Of a stretch of 64,000 nt of DNA, positions 26,755-37,176 are shown piece after piece (the stretch's first letter is position 1; every line of letters begins with the position of its first letter). The stretch covers positions 2,046,001-2,110,000 of the forward strand of contig NZ_CP043046.1 in assembly GCF_008119665.1 (NCBI RefSeq). Direction: 5' to 3'. Both the position numbers and the translations under genes were made by a program. The notes beneath the pieces are model-generated. The model did not search any database. It worked only from the letters and a program-made list of their open reading frames with translations, and was not told where the DNA came from. This stretch comes from Pigmentiphaga aceris. GTDB lineage: Bacteria; Pseudomonadota; Gammaproteobacteria; Burkholderiales; Burkholderiaceae_B.

Positions 26755-29004
26755 TTGGCCAGAAAGAATAAACCCGCCGCAGCCATTGGCTTGGCGGTCA
26801 TCGCCCTGTTGGGTTTGTTGGGCTTGGTGGCACTGCCTGTCTCGGACTGGTGGTGGTTCAGTATCGCCATTGCAGGGGCTGCCTGGTTGATCTATACGGT
26901 AGCAACCAGCATGGGCTCGGCGGCACCGGTTGCCACTGCTGCCAGAACTTCCGCTGCTGCAGGCGCAGCCAAGCCGGCAAGCGTCGGTCCGTCGACCATG
27001 CGGCCCGGCCCGTCGGTCAAGCGCCCAGCGGCAGTGCGTGCGCCCCTTGAAGGCTTTGGCCCCGGCATGTGGATTCCGCAAGGGCAGGCCGTGTCGGTCG
27101 CTGACGTGACAATTCCCGGCGGCCTGCTGTATTTCGGCACCTCGCTCAAAACCCACAACGGCAGCATCGATCCCTGCCTGATCGATCCGTCCAAGGAAGT
27201 TGCGGCCCGTGGCGACTACACCGCCCGCGATCTGGGGTCCTGGCCCAGCTATTCGAACATTTCTCCGATGGCGCGTCGTGCCTACCTGAATTGGCTGGCA
27301 GGTGGTCGTTCCGACCCCGCCGCCAACGTCGGCTACGTGTATCTGTTCTTCTACGGCCTGGAACGTCGAGCGCTCATCGACATTACCAACGAACCGGAAA
27401 GCCGCAACGACTGGCCGATCATCATCAAGGAAGTCTGGCGTCTGCTGGGCATCTACGGTGGCAAGTCGCCGGCGTTCAGTGCGTCTGCCAGCCAGTTGCT
27501 GAATTGGTTGCTGGTCTGCGAACGGCCGTCGAAGATTTACAAGAACCCGGTGCCGCCGTTCCCGAAGACGTCGGAATTGCCCTTGTATATCCGCTTTGCA
27601 CTGGGCAATGCGGTGGTCGATGGCGTGCCGATCCCGGATCACCTGGCTCTGGCCTGGGCCAAGCTGGACCCGGACGTCCACCTGCGTACGCCGGCGATTC
27701 GCTGTGCAGACAAGTTCGATACGCTGTTCATGTCGCATTATTCGAAAGCCCACGGCTTTGGCATGACCGTTCGGCAAAACCGCACGACGCTGAAAAGCAG
27801 TTACCGCGCAGCGTCACCCGGTTTCCACGGACTGAGCGAATTCAAACTGAACTTCGGCGAGTTGCCTGACATCAGCGTGATGACAGCGCCACGCCAGAAG
27901 ATCATCAACATCGTGGATGCCGTCACCAAGGAATTGGAACCGTACAGCCGCGCTATCGGCCGTAACCCCGAAGACTATGACTCGCTTGAAGGGCTGTTGC
28001 ACCTGCCGGCCAATCTATGGCCAGAAAGCGCACGTAGTCTGCCTGCTCAGGTCGGTGAAGAATTCCTGGTCGCACCCTTCGAGGAATTGCTGGCTTGCCT
28101 GGAAGTGACCACTCCCTTCACCAGCGATCGCGGCCCCGCGTTGACGCGTGTGCTGCAAGCGCTGAATCTAGGCATGGCACCGGAAGTGGTGAACGGATCG
28201 GATGTCCCAGACGGCAAAGCGCCGATCGTGCTGTTTGCAATGCCCCCGGGCGAACAGATCGCAGCAGCGTCGCCCAACTTCCAGGCCGGGTTGCTGAGCC
28301 TGCAACTGGGCGTTGCCGCCGCACATGCCAATGGCAGCTTCGGGGACGCCGAGATCACGCATCTCAGCTCGCAGATCCATGCCTGGACGCAACTGAACGC
28401 CAATCACCAGCGTCGTCTGATGGCTTATCTGCGCCTGCTGATCGACGTGCCGGTCTCCCTGGAAAGCCTGAAGGCAAAGCTGTCGCAGCTAGATGCCGCA
28501 TCCAAAGAGTTCCTGGCGGCGGTCATGAGCAGTCTGCTGCAGGTTGGCAGCACGCCCACGCCTGAAGAATCCAAGATGCTGGAAAAGATCTACGAGGCAC
28601 TGGCAGTTCAATCCAAGCCAGACCCTGCACGTATTTCGGGTCTGCGCCGCGATACCTCCAAGGTGTCTGCCTTGCTGGCCACCATCTTCAGCGAAGAAGA
28701 GCCGCCACCAGTCGTGCGCGCACCTGTCGAACCCGAATACGAAGCGCCGGAACCCGAGCCTGGTCTGTTGGGCTTGGACGCCGAACACACCAGCGTGGCC
28801 CGCATGCTGCTGTCGCGCTCGCGCTGGCGTCGGGACGAATTGCACGATGTCGTCACCGACCTGGACATTCGCCTGGATGGCGCGCTGGAACGCCTGAACA
28901 ACGCGTCCTTCAGCAAGTACGGCATGCGCTTCACTGAAGGGGATGACCCCATCGACGTCAGCCCGATGGTGCGTCAGAAGATCGAGGGCAACGCATCATC
29001 TTGA
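26755..29004 (+). CDS. Membrane-anchored TerB-N / TerB / TerB-C protein
   Basis: A 749-residue protein, TTG start with GAGAGG eight bases upstream. Two hydrophobic segments at residues ~10-45 (AIGLAVIALLGLLGLVALP; FSIAIAGAAWLIYTVA) anchor the N-terminus in the inner membrane. A proline/alanine linker leads to a TerB-N domain (~100-310, with FTPGGLLYFGTSL-like and YLNWLAGGRSDP-like signatures), then a TerB-type helical domain (~515-600, AHANGSFGDAEITHLSSQI) and a TerB-C domain (~660-745). Domain names come from memory of the Pfam tellurite-resistance families, not a search. TerB-N/TerB-C proteins are linked to stress and sometimes anti-phage regions; no partner ATPase is beside this one. The biological role is unknown. 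It stands alone downstream of isc. Confidence 0.78.
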   Translation: MARKNKPAAAIGLAVIALLGLLGLVALPVSDWWWFSIAIAGAAWLIYTVATSMGSAAPVATAARTSAAAGAAKPASVGPSTMRPGPSVKRPAAVRAPLEGFGPGMWIPQGQAVSVADVTIPGGLLYFGTSLKTHNGSIDPCLIDPSKEVAARGDYTARDLGSWPSYSNISPMARRAYLNWLAGGRSDPAANVGYVYLFFYGLERRALIDITNEPESRNDWPIIIKEVWRLLGIYGGKSPAFSASASQLLNWLLVCERPSKIYKNPVPPFPKTSELPLYIRFALGNAVVDGVPIPDHLALAWAKLDPDVHLRTPAIRCADKFDTLFMSHYSKAHGFGMTVRQNRTTLKSSYRAASPGFHGLSEFKLNFGELPDISVMTAPRQKIINIVDAVTKELEPYSRAIGRNPEDYDSLEGLLHLPANLWPESARSLPAQVGEEFLVAPFEELLACLEVTTPFTSDRGPALTRVLQALNLGMAPEVVNGSDVPDGKAPIVLFAMPPGEQIAAASPNFQAGLLSLQLGVAAAHANGSFGDAEITHLSSQIHAWTQLNANHQRRLMAYLRLLIDVPVSLESLKAKLSQLDAASKEFLAAVMSSLLQVGSTPTPEESKMLEKIYEALAVQSKPDPARISGLRRDTSKVSALLATIFSEEEPPPVVRAPVEPEYEAPEPEPGLLGLDAEHTSVARMLLSRSRWRRDELHDVVTDLDIRLDGALERLNNASFSKYGMRFTEGDDPIDVSPMVRQKIEGNASS

Positions 29005-29098
29005 TGCATTCCGTTATGGCGCGTCGATGCACTTGCCGGGCTTGCCTGTGCGTTTGGTGTTTCGGCGCGTCCTGAGTCGCATCTGAAAGGCGGGCGGA

Positions 29099-30034
29099 TC
29101 AAGGGCGGGCTTCGTTGACCTGCAAAGTGGCCGTTTTCCTAAACTGCCACCGCACAGTTGCCAGCAAGGACGCCACCACAATCAACCCGCCTCCGAGCCA
29201 TCCCAGTGCTGGAATACGTTCGCCCAGCCACAGGCTGGCGAACAAGGCCCCAAAAGCCGGCTCGCTGCCCATCAACAGCGCCACCCGCGTCGGGCTGCTG
29301 CGCTTGATCGCATAGTTCTGCGCGAAGAACGCGAACAGGGTGCAGGCCAGCACCAAGTACGCCACATAAGCCCAGAACGATTGATTGCCCGACCACGCTG
29401 GAATTGCCTGCCACTGCTGCGGGGCGAAGACCAGCATCACCAGCACACTGCCCAGCGTGACCACGCCCGCCTGCAGCGCCGTCACGGACAGTGCTGGCAG
29501 CGCAGACCCTTGCATTACCCGCTTGGCAACGCAGACCTGTATGGCGCGCAGCAGTGCGGCCAGCAGAATCAGCGCGTCGCCGCGATTGAAGACCAGTTCT
29601 CCATCCCCCGTCAGTAGGGCCGCGCCCAGCAGCGACAAGGCCACGGCCAGCCACTCGATGCGGCTGGGCCTGCGCTTGAGCATCGCCCACTCGGCAAGCG
29701 GTGTCAGCACCACGCACAGGCTGATCAGAAAGGCGGCGTTGGCTGCTCGGGTCAGCAGAATGCCAAAGGTCTCGGCAAGAAAGATTGCCAGCAGCAGCAC
29801 CGACATGCCCAGCACCCCGCGCACATCGCGCCAATTGCTATGACGCAGCTGGCGCAGCGCGGGCAGCAATATCAGAAAGGTAATGCCAAAGCGCAAAGCA
29901 AGCAGCCCCAGCACCGAATACACCAGCAGCGCGGACTTCACCACGCCGTAGCTGGTGCCCCAGACGATTGCCGTGGCCAGCAGCATCAGGTCGGACACAA
30001 GCAGCAGGGATTTGACAGGAGAAGGTGAAGACAT
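29099..30034 (-). CDS. EamA-family (DMT) membrane transporter
   Basis: A 311-residue protein with about ten hydrophobic segments in two EamA repeats, starting MSSPSPVKSLLLVSDLMLL. The signature AIVWGTSYGVVKSAL opens the first repeat and ASLWLGERIPALGWLGGGLIVVASL closes the second. The ATG at 30034 was chosen because upstream sequence shows no similarity. It is divergent from a LysR regulator gene 114 bp away, a common pairing in which the regulator controls the exporter. Substrate unknown; many relatives export amino acids or metabolites. Confidence 0.88.
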   Translation of the reverse strand: MSSPSPVKSLLLVSDLMLLATAIVWGTSYGVVKSALLVYSVLGLLALRFGITFLILLPALRQLRHSNWRDVRGVLGMSVLLLAIFLAETFGILLTRAANAAFLISLCVVLTPLAEWAMLKRRPSRIEWLAVALSLLGAALLTGDGELVFNRGDALILLAALLRAIQVCVAKRVMQGSALPALSVTALQAGVVTLGSVLVMLVFAPQQWQAIPAWSGNQSFWAYVAYLVLACTLFAFFAQNYAIKRSSPTRVALLMGSEPAFGALFASLWLGERIPALGWLGGGLIVVASLLATVRWQFRKTATLQVNEARP

Positions 30035-30147
30035 AGGGCCTCGCGTGGGTGGGCCGCTATTGTTCATCCGTGCGCACGCATTGATAATCAGGGTTGGCGG
30101 AACAACATTTATGCGTTGGGTGCATAACTGAATTTTCAGGACATCTC

Positions 30148-31059
30148 GTGGACCCCATCGCGCTTTTTGCGTTGTTGCCCGACATGGCGGTATTTGCACG
30201 CGTGGTCGACGCTGGCAATTTTTCCGTCGCGGCACGGCAGTTGGGCAGCACGCCATCGACCGTCAGCCGGCAGATCAAACGCCTGGAAGACGCGCTGGGC
30301 ATCCGCTTGCTTGATCGATCCACACGCGCCGTGCGGATCACTGAATCCGGCAAGCAGGTCTACCAGCATTGCCGCGACATGCTGGCCGCGGCTTCTGCCG
30401 CCGTGGACATTGCTGGTCAGTCCGTGGGGCGACCGCAGGGCAAGGTCAGGCTCAGTGCCCCGATCTCGTTTGCCAAGTCAGTCATTCACCCCTTGATCCC
30501 GGCGTTTCTGCAGCGCTACGCCCAAGTGGACGTGCAACTGGTATTCACCGACGACGAACTGGATCCGCTGGCAGACAACATCGATCTGGTCATCCGCTTG
30601 ACCGAGCACCCGCCACCTGGTTTTGCCGGCCGACAGTTGGGATCGGTGCGATGGCTGTTGTGCGCGTCCAAGGCCTATCTGGCGGCACGCGGCACGCCAG
30701 CCCACCCGCTGGATCTGGCCGCACACGATTGCATCTATCTGGGCGAGACGGCCGACGACCATCATTGGCGTTTCCGCCGTGGCAGCGAACACCTGGCGGT
30801 CGATGTTCGCGGGCGTTATATCGCCAACGACGTTGGAGCGCGGCTGGAAGCGGCAAGCGCCGGCTTAGGCATCGCCATCGTGCCGGAATTCGCCGCCGCC
30901 GAGGCCTTGCTGCAAGGTGAGTTGGTGCAGGTGCTGCCGGACTGGGAGCCAGAGGCGCTGGCCTATGTAGGTACCGTCTGGCTGCTGTACCCGCCGAACC
31001 GTTTCCTGCCGCCGAAGGTAAGGGTGCTGATTGATTATCTGGCGGAGCAGATGGGGTAA
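30148..31059 (+). CDS. LysR-family transcriptional regulator
   Basis: A 303-residue regulator starting at GTG (VDPIALFALLPDMAVFARVV) with an HTH spanning VVDAGNFSVAARQLGSTPSTVSRQIKRLE and an effector-binding domain from ~90 on. The HTH and the LDRSTRAVRIT wing are typical. An ATG 54 bp upstream also fits in frame, but the GTG gives the family start. It is divergent from the EamA transporter and likely controls it. Confidence 0.88.
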   Translation: MDPIALFALLPDMAVFARVVDAGNFSVAARQLGSTPSTVSRQIKRLEDALGIRLLDRSTRAVRITESGKQVYQHCRDMLAAASAAVDIAGQSVGRPQGKVRLSAPISFAKSVIHPLIPAFLQRYAQVDVQLVFTDDELDPLADNIDLVIRLTEHPPPGFAGRQLGSVRWLLCASKAYLAARGTPAHPLDLAAHDCIYLGETADDHHWRFRRGSEHLAVDVRGRYIANDVGARLEAASAGLGIAIVPEFAAAEALLQGELVQVLPDWEPEALAYVGTVWLLYPPNRFLPPKVRVLIDYLAEQMG

Positions 31060-31137
31060 GAGCGGCTCGATACTGATACCGAAGCCGCCTATGAGGCGGC
31101 AGGCTTATTACCCCGCCCCATTGATGCTGTTCCCGCT

Positions 31138-32979
31138 TCAAATATTGAAGCCGCATTCGACGGCAAATTCGTTGTACATGTCGAAGCGCAGCAGCGCTTC
31201 TTCCCCCGCCATTACTCGGAAGTGGGCAACCTTGGCGTCGGTACATGCCTGTACCTCCGGGTCTTTGATATCCACAAACCCTTCTGAGATCGCTTGCAGC
31301 GCTGCGTTGGACAGTGGACGCTGCACGCGATTCGAACCTGTCGCCGCAACCGGGGCAAACGGCCTGGCGGTGCTTTGGGCTGGTGTTGCGCTTTGAACAG
31401 ACGCCGTGTTCTGGGCAACAGTCGTGCTTGACGGAGCTGGTTGCGACCCCGTGTTGTAGGTCGGCCGATAATCCGCCACGCTTGCCGCTGGCTGCTCCCC
31501 AGTAGAGAAATAGGAAATCGTCTGGTAACCCAGAACCAGCAACAGTCCAATGACTGCCACGCCAATCACGATCTCTTTCGGCTTGGCCGCTGCGCGATCC
31601 GGGCTGATGCGCGGCTTTGCCGGTACTTTCTGTTTGCTCGCTGACTTTTTCTCGGCCAATTTCCTGACGTCGGCTGCCCACGTCAGGAAATCTTCAAAGC
31701 CGATCTTCCGCGCATATTCAGCCAGAACAGGCAGGTTCTGATCGCAGTCTGCTGGGGTGGCAAGCGGGTAGCTTGCCGCCTGTTTTTTGAAATCCTTCAG
31801 CTTCACTGCTTCTGACGCGGCAGCCAGATTCTCTTTGTAGCCAAGATAATTAATCTCTTTGGCATAGTCCCGAAGCGCAAGCAGATGCGATCGGAAGTCG
31901 GCCACGGTATTCAGATCAAGCGCCTCTATGCGTGCAGCAAATGCTTTTTCTGCGGCGTCTTCATGTAGAACCTTGGCTTCTTCTTCAAACGCAGTCATGC
32001 CAATATCCTGCGCATACTGCTTCAAGGCGGGCAGGTTGGCATTTAGCGCGGCCAATGTAGAAAGATCCACGCCATTGCGTTTCGCATCGAACAGGCGCTT
32101 TTTCTCCTCGTCTAGACTCGCCAAACCAAAGTAGCTGACCGCAGCATCAAGCCGGCCCTGATCACCTCCACCATGCTGCAACAGCAACACATAAATGCTG
32201 CGGTTGTAGGGGTAGAGCACCAGTGCCTTCAGCAAGGACGCAATGATGTTGGCTTCAGGAATGCGATCCTTCTGCACGTTCTGAACAATGGCCGTGGACT
32301 TCGATATGTCGTCGTCCGAATAGCTGTAGACCGCACCGGCTTTGAACACATGCAGCGCGTCTACCAGGGCTGCGAACGCCGCGTCCACGATTCTGGCCAG
32401 CCCGTTGCCTACCTGCGAAACCGTCACCGGGCTTTTGAATATCTCGTCTTTCTTGACGGTGTTTCCAATGGCGGTAATGCCCTTGGCCACCATGTTGAAG
32501 ACGCCATGTCCCACGTTGGAAATCAGGTTCTTCGCATCGGCTTGGTGCACCGCCTGTTCGCTGAAGCCCACCCACTTGGCCCGGTTCTGGCGACGAGCCG
32601 TTCGTATGGCATCCAGTTCCTCGGTGCGTTCCACGATCGCCTCATACTTGGTGGCAATCGGCTCGAAGTCAGCATCCCAGGTGTCGTGCGGGTCCATGAA
32701 GCGATCAAAGAACGCTTGCTCGGTAAGCTCGTAGATTTCGAACGAAGCCAAGACCCGCATGGCCTGATCGATGCTCTCGCGCCGCAGCTCGTTCGCCACG
32801 TCGTCAGCACGCGCGTACACGTCGTCAAGGTTCGAGAATTTCTTGTTCAGCCCACCGCGCAATGCCCGGCGCTGCGCAGCAGCCATCTGCTCGAAGGTGA
32901 TGCGGATCGCATTGGTACTGACTTTCTGGGCTGAAAACTCAATGCTGGTACCGTACAACTCCAAGTTTTCAACACCCAT
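31138..32979 (-). CDS. Unrecognised membrane protein with three helical repeats
   Basis: A 613-residue protein that I do not recognise. The N-terminus (MGVENLELYGTSIEFS...) is soluble and rich in helices with Lys/Glu/Arg. From residue ~303 to ~450 there are three tandem ~50-residue repeats whose core reads LPALKQYAQDIG, LLALRDYAKEIN and LPVLAEYARKIG. A single transmembrane helix follows at ~469-491 (IVIGVAVIGLLLVLGYQ), preceded by a basic linker KKSASKQKVPAKPR, so the repeats are probably cytoplasmic and the Ser/Thr/Gln-rich C-terminus outside. No enzyme motif is seen. ATG 32979 was chosen over one 33 bases upstream because the following sequence looks like a real N-terminus; either is possible. 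Confidence 0.6.
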   Translation of the reverse strand: MGVENLELYGTSIEFSAQKVSTNAIRITFEQMAAAQRRALRGGLNKKFSNLDDVYARADDVANELRRESIDQAMRVLASFEIYELTEQAFFDRFMDPHDTWDADFEPIATKYEAIVERTEELDAIRTARRQNRAKWVGFSEQAVHQADAKNLISNVGHGVFNMVAKGITAIGNTVKKDEIFKSPVTVSQVGNGLARIVDAAFAALVDALHVFKAGAVYSYSDDDISKSTAIVQNVQKDRIPEANIIASLLKALVLYPYNRSIYVLLLQHGGGDQGRLDAAVSYFGLASLDEEKKRLFDAKRNGVDLSTLAALNANLPALKQYAQDIGMTAFEEEAKVLHEDAAEKAFAARIEALDLNTVADFRSHLLALRDYAKEINYLGYKENLAAASEAVKLKDFKKQAASYPLATPADCDQNLPVLAEYARKIGFEDFLTWAADVRKLAEKKSASKQKVPAKPRISPDRAAAKPKEIVIGVAVIGLLLVLGYQTISYFSTGEQPAASVADYRPTYNTGSQPAPSSTTVAQNTASVQSATPAQSTARPFAPVAATGSNRVQRPLSNAALQAISEGFVDIKDPEVQACTDAKVAHFRVMAGEEALLRFDMYNEFAVECGFNI

Positions 32980-33114
32980 GGCACCCACTCTCAATTGATG
33001 AAGTCCAGCCACACACCGGCTATTTCCAATTGTAAGGGAGGGGCTCTGAATCGTCGTCTGCCGATTTCCCGATGTTGTGCCGGTCGCTTAATCAGTTGCC
33101 AATAACCCAGACGT

Positions 33115-33153
33115 AAAAAAACCCGCATCCGGCAGCGCCGAATACGGGTTTTC
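33115..33153 (-). terminator. Rho-independent terminator after lysS
   Basis: On the minus strand AACCCG...CGGGTT stem (ACCCGCAT opposite ATACGGGT with inner GCGCCG pairing) followed by seven Ts. Confidence 0.85.
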
Positions 33154-33199
33154 AGTTCCTGACATTACTTGGGCAATCCCCCAAGCAGTCAGAAAACTA

Positions 33200-34723
33200 T
33201 CAGTCTTCCTTGCGCAGATGCGGGAACAGAATCACGTCACGAATGTTCGCGCTGTCCGTCAGCATCATCACCAGGCGGTCGATACCGATACCGCAGCCGC
33301 CCGTCGGGGGCAGGCCGTATTCCAGAGCGCGGATGTAGTCAGCGTCGTAGAACATTGCTTCATCATCGCCTGCGTCCTTGGCTTCAACCTGTGCCTTGAA
33401 GCGTTCGGCCTGGTCTTCCGGATCGTTCAATTCCGAGAAGCCATTGGCAATTTCACGACCGTTGATGAACAACTCGAAGCGTTCGGTAATGGCCGGATTT
33501 GCATCCGAGCCACGGGCCAGCGGCGAGGTTTCCACCGGGTAGTCGATGATGTAAGTCGGGTTCCACAACAGCGATTCAGCCGTCTCTTCGAACAGCGCCA
33601 ATTGCAGTGCACCCAGCTTCGCACGACCCAGCACCGGGCCGGTCACGTGGGCACCGCGCTTCTTCAGTTCTGCGCGCACGAAGGCTTCATCATCCAGCTG
33701 TTCCTGGGTGAATTCCGGGAAGTACTTGATGATCGCGCCGCAGATCGTCAGACGATCGAAGGGCTTGGTCAGGTCCAGCTCACGGCCCTGATATTCCAGC
33801 ACGGCCGTGCCGCGCGTGGCGATGGCCACGGTGCGGATCAGCTCTTCAACGAAGTCCATCAGCCAGCGGTAATCCGCATAGGCCGCGTAGAACTCCATCA
33901 TCGTGAATTCGGGGTTGTGACGCGGGCTCACACCTTCGTTGCGGAAGTTGCGGTTGATCTCGAACACGCGCTCGAAACCACCCACCACCAGCCGCTTCAA
34001 ATACAGTTCCGGCGCAATGCGCAGGAACATCTGCATGTCCAGCGCGTTGTGATGCGTAATGAACGGCTTAGCCGCTGCTCCACCCGGAATCGAGTGAAGC
34101 ATGGGCGTCTCGACTTCCAGGAACTTCGAATCCGTCATGAACGAACGCAGGGCAGAAATCGCCTTGCTGCGCGCAACGAAGGTCGAGCGCGTGTCTTCCG
34201 ACATGATCAGGTCAACATAGCGCTGGCGATAGCGCATTTCCTGGTCAGCCAAACCGTGGAACTTGTCCGGCAGCGGGCGCAGCGACTTGGTCAACAGGCG
34301 AATTTCCGATGCTTGCACCGACAATTCACCCTTGTTGGTCTTGAAGACCTTGCCCGTCACGCCCAGGATGTCACCGCTATCCCAGTGCTTGAAGGCGGCG
34401 TGCACGTCGATACCGACCGCATCGTTGGTCACGTAGATCTGGATGCGGCCGGTAGCGTCTTGCAGCGTGGCAAAACTGGCTTTACCCATCACCCGTTTAA
34501 GCATCATGCGACCCGCGATCTTGACTTCCAGGGCGAGTGCGTCAAGCGCCTCTTTTTCCTCGTCGTCGTACTTGGCGTGCAGATCGGCCGCTTGCGCATT
34601 CGGCTTGAAGTCGTTCGGGAAAGCCGGACCGGCTTCACGCAAGCGGGCAAGCTTGGCGCGACGCTCGGCGATGATGGAATTCTCGTCGACGGTGTCGGGC
34701 GTGGGCTGCTGAGGTTGATTCAT
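33200..34723 (-). CDS. lysS: Lysyl-tRNA synthetase (class II)
   Basis: A 507-residue class II synthetase. N-terminal OB fold for anticodon binding (~65-150), then the catalytic core with motif 1 around [17 protein letters not shown], motif 2 [26 protein letters not shown] and motif 3 [29 protein letters not shown]. Complete family length. Last gene of the prfB-SDR-lysS operon, followed by a terminator. Confidence 0.97.
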   Translation of the reverse strand: MNQPQQPTPDTVDENSIIAERRAKLARLREAGPAFPNDFKPNAQAADLHAKYDDEEKEALDALALEVKIAGRMMLKRVMGKASFATLQDATGRIQIYVTNDAVGIDVHAAFKHWDSGDILGVTGKVFKTNKGELSVQASEIRLLTKSLRPLPDKFHGLADQEMRYRQRYVDLIMSEDTRSTFVARSKAISALRSFMTDSKFLEVETPMLHSIPGGAAAKPFITHHNALDMQMFLRIAPELYLKRLVVGGFERVFEINRNFRNEGVSPRHNPEFTMMEFYAAYADYRWLMDFVEELIRTVAIATRGTAVLEYQGRELDLTKPFDRLTICGAIIKYFPEFTQEQLDDEAFVRAELKKRGAHVTGPVLGRAKLGALQLALFEETAESLLWNPTYIIDYPVETSPLARGSDANPAITERFELFINGREIANGFSELNDPEDQAERFKAQVEAKDAGDDEAMFYDADYIRALEYGLPPTGGCGIGIDRLVMMLTDSANIRDVILFPHLRKED

Positions 34724-34775
34724 GATGCTCTTGCGGGTTGAGGGGTTTAGCGCTTTAAGTACGCGTTTTTAGCTA

Positions 34776-35534
34776 TCAGTAATTGCGGATGTCGTCGATT
34801 TCGATCGAACCGAAATCATCACGCGCGACATAGGCCACAATCTTCGCGGCGACCGAGTCAGGCGTCGCCAGCTTGCCGGTTTCCTTCATGTCCTGGAACG
34901 CATTCACGCTGGGGAACTGTTCCGGCGTGGCGCTGCGGATGGCAACCTGCATGTCGGTATCGACCACGCCCGGTGCCAAGGACACGATGCGCGCACCGTG
35001 TTCGCCGTGCTCCACTTGTTCCAGCTTGACCGACTTGCTGAACATGTCCACGGCCGCCTTGGTGGCGCAATACACGCTCCAGCCAGACTTAGCCGCGCGG
35101 CCAGCGCCCGACGAAATGTTCACGATACGGCGATCGGCGTTCAGTGCTTCCGTGGCCGACAGGAAACGCGAGGTCAACATGATCAGCGCAGTCACGTTCA
35201 AGGTAAACGCGGTTGCGACATCAGCCGTCTCGAAATTGCCCGCCTGTGCCACTGGCGCAACAGCGCCAGCATTGTTGATCAGCACATAACGCTCGGCCGC
35301 ACGCGGCATGGCGGCGATCACGGTGCAGATGTTGCGATCCAGCGTCGCGGCGTCCGAAAGATCGACCACCTGCGCATCCAGCGTTGCGCCCTTCGCTTCG
35401 ACATCGGCGCGCAACGAGGCATCGGTGCCACGGGCCAGCGTGATCAGGTGCACGCCAGGCGCAGCAAACGCGCGGGCCATCGACGCACCCAGACCACGGG
35501 AAGCACCAGTAAGAACAACGACGGTATGCGGCAT
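34776..35534 (-). CDS. Short-chain dehydrogenase/reductase (sepiapterin-reductase-like)
   Basis: A 252-residue classical SDR with the NAD(P) motif TGASRGLGASMA, LINNAGA, catalytic Ser in NISSGAG and the YCATK pair (Tyr-x-x-x-Lys in VYCATKAA). The LSDAATLD stretch follows the pteridine/benzil reductase subgroup. It lies between prfB and lysS, starting 4 bp after prfB ends, so it is co-transcribed with translation genes; in most relatives prfB and lysS are adjacent, so the SDR may be a family-specific insertion. Substrate unknown. Confidence 0.87.
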   Translation of the reverse strand: MPHTVVVLTGASRGLGASMARAFAAPGVHLITLARGTDASLRADVEAKGATLDAQVVDLSDAATLDRNICTVIAAMPRAAERYVLINNAGAVAPVAQAGNFETADVATAFTLNVTALIMLTSRFLSATEALNADRRIVNISSGAGRAAKSGWSVYCATKAAVDMFSKSVKLEQVEHGEHGARIVSLAPGVVDTDMQVAIRSATPEQFPSVNAFQDMKETGKLATPDSVAAKIVAYVARDDFGSIEIDDIRNY

Positions 35535-35538
35535 GCGG

Positions 35539-36637
35539 TCAAACTCCTTGTTTCAGGCTTGCTTGAATGAACGGGTCCAGATCGCCGTCCAGCACCTTCT
35601 GGGTGTTGGAAATTTCGACGTTGGTACGCAGATCCTTGATGCGGCTTTGGTCCAGCACGTACGAACGGATCTGATGACCCCAGCCCACATCCGTCTTCGA
35701 GTCTTCCAGCTTCTGCTGCGCAGCCATGCGATTGCGCATTTCCAGCTCATACAGACGCGACTTCAGCATCTGCATGGCTTCCGCACGGTTCCGATGCTGC
35801 GACCGGTCGTTCTGGCACTGCACCACAATGCCGGTCGGGATGTGCGTCAAACGAACGGCCGAATCGGTCTTGTTGATGTGCTGACCACCCGCGCCAGAGG
35901 CACGGTAGGTATCGGTGCGAATGTCCGCCGGATTCACATCGACCTCGAACGAGTCATCGATTTCCGGGTACACAAACACGCTGGCAAACGAGGTATGACG
36001 GCCGCCCGACGAATCAAAGGGGCTCTTGCGAACCAGGCGGTGCACGCCCGTTTCGGTGCGCAGGAAACCGAAGGCGTACTCGCCTTCCAGCTTGATCGTG
36101 GCCGACTTCAGGCCCGCGACTTCACCGTCAGACTCTTCCAGAATCTCGGCCTTGAAGCCCTTGCGCTCGGCGTACTTCAAATACTGACGCAACAACATCG
36201 ACGCCCAGTCCTGGGCCTCCGTGCCACCCGCGCCAGCCTGGATGTCCAGGAAGCAGTTCAGCGGGTCAGCCGGGTTGTTGAACATGCGGCGGAACTCCAG
36301 GCCTTCGACCTGTTCCTTCAGCTTGTCCACGTCCGCCACGATCGCTTCCAGCGTGTCGTCATCGCCATCGGCGAGTTCAAACAGTTCAGCGGCATCGGTC
36401 AGCGACGCGGTCAAGGATTCGAGCGCCATCACCACGTCTTCCAACGACTTCTTCTCGCGGCCCAAGTCCTGGGCGCGCTTCGGATCGTTCCAGACGGTGG
36501 GGTCTTCTAGTTCTGCGTTGACGACTTGGAGGCGATTTGCTTTGTCATCGTAGTCAAAGATACCTCCGAAGTTCGGTCACGCGCGCCCGCAGGTCGTCAA
36601 TGAGGGCGGACAGGGCGTTGATGCGTTCGGCTTCCAT
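35539..36637 (-). CDS. prfB: Peptide chain release factor RF2 (programmed +1 frameshift)
   Basis: A 365-residue class I release factor made from two frames. The first 27 codons run from ATG 36637 to CTT at 36559-36557, then an in-frame TGA (36556-36554) followed by C. The upstream context CGGAGGTATCTTTGAC is the autoregulatory slippery site with its internal Shine-Dalgarno. After the +1 slip the protein continues as DYDDKAN... to 35539. RF2 marks present are [13 protein letters not shown] (stop-codon recognition) and [15 protein letters not shown] (GGQ peptide release). First gene of a prfB-SDR-lysS operon. Confidence 0.96.
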
Positions 36638-37155
36638 GAGGGGATCCAGGCTGAAAATTGGGGGTAGCCGGGGATTTTACCTGTTGGGGGGGAGTTATGC
36701 TGAGCCCTTCAATAAAGCACGCTGTTCATCGAAGGTAAAGCTTCGAACGGTGCGATGCATCTGTCGCTAATCGGCCTGCGGTGACTGGTATTTCGCTAGG
36801 TTTGCTTGAGTCTGATGTCTGCGGTGATGTGCAAATTGCCCGTTATGTAAGCCAAGCAGTCGGAAGACTTGATAGGACGAATTGATGCTCACTAGAGGTG
36901 TTGTGGCTGTTCTTTTAAGTGAAGAGCGAGTTTTTTTAGAACATGCGCTGAGCGCTCTAGCCTTAGAGCGTTGCCAGTTTTATCTTGAGTGGCCAGGCAC
37001 GATTCGATATCCTGAATGTTCTTGCTAGAGTTATGTAAGTCAAGTTCGTGGAGTTCGCTAGGCCGTCTTAGGTCAGAGGACAACTTCCTTGAACTAGCGT
37101 GCCAGCGCTAGGAGCTTTACATACGAAAAAGTGGAATTCTCTCAGTCGGGCAAGG

Positions 37156-37176
37156 TGATCTAGCTTTGCTAGATCA
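37156..37176. repeat. Perfect 9-bp inverted repeat in the island flank
   Basis: TGATCTAGC and its exact complement GCTAGATCA around TTT. No T run follows, so a protein-binding operator is more likely than a terminator. Confidence 0.6.

Noticed and set aside
30034..30256. N-terminal extension of the EamA transporter
   Set aside because: The extra residues are not hydrophobic and would run into the promoter of the divergent LysR gene.
36892..37083. A 63-residue minus-strand frame in the AT-rich island
   Set aside because: No ribosome site, no family pattern, and composition typical of random AT-rich DNA.
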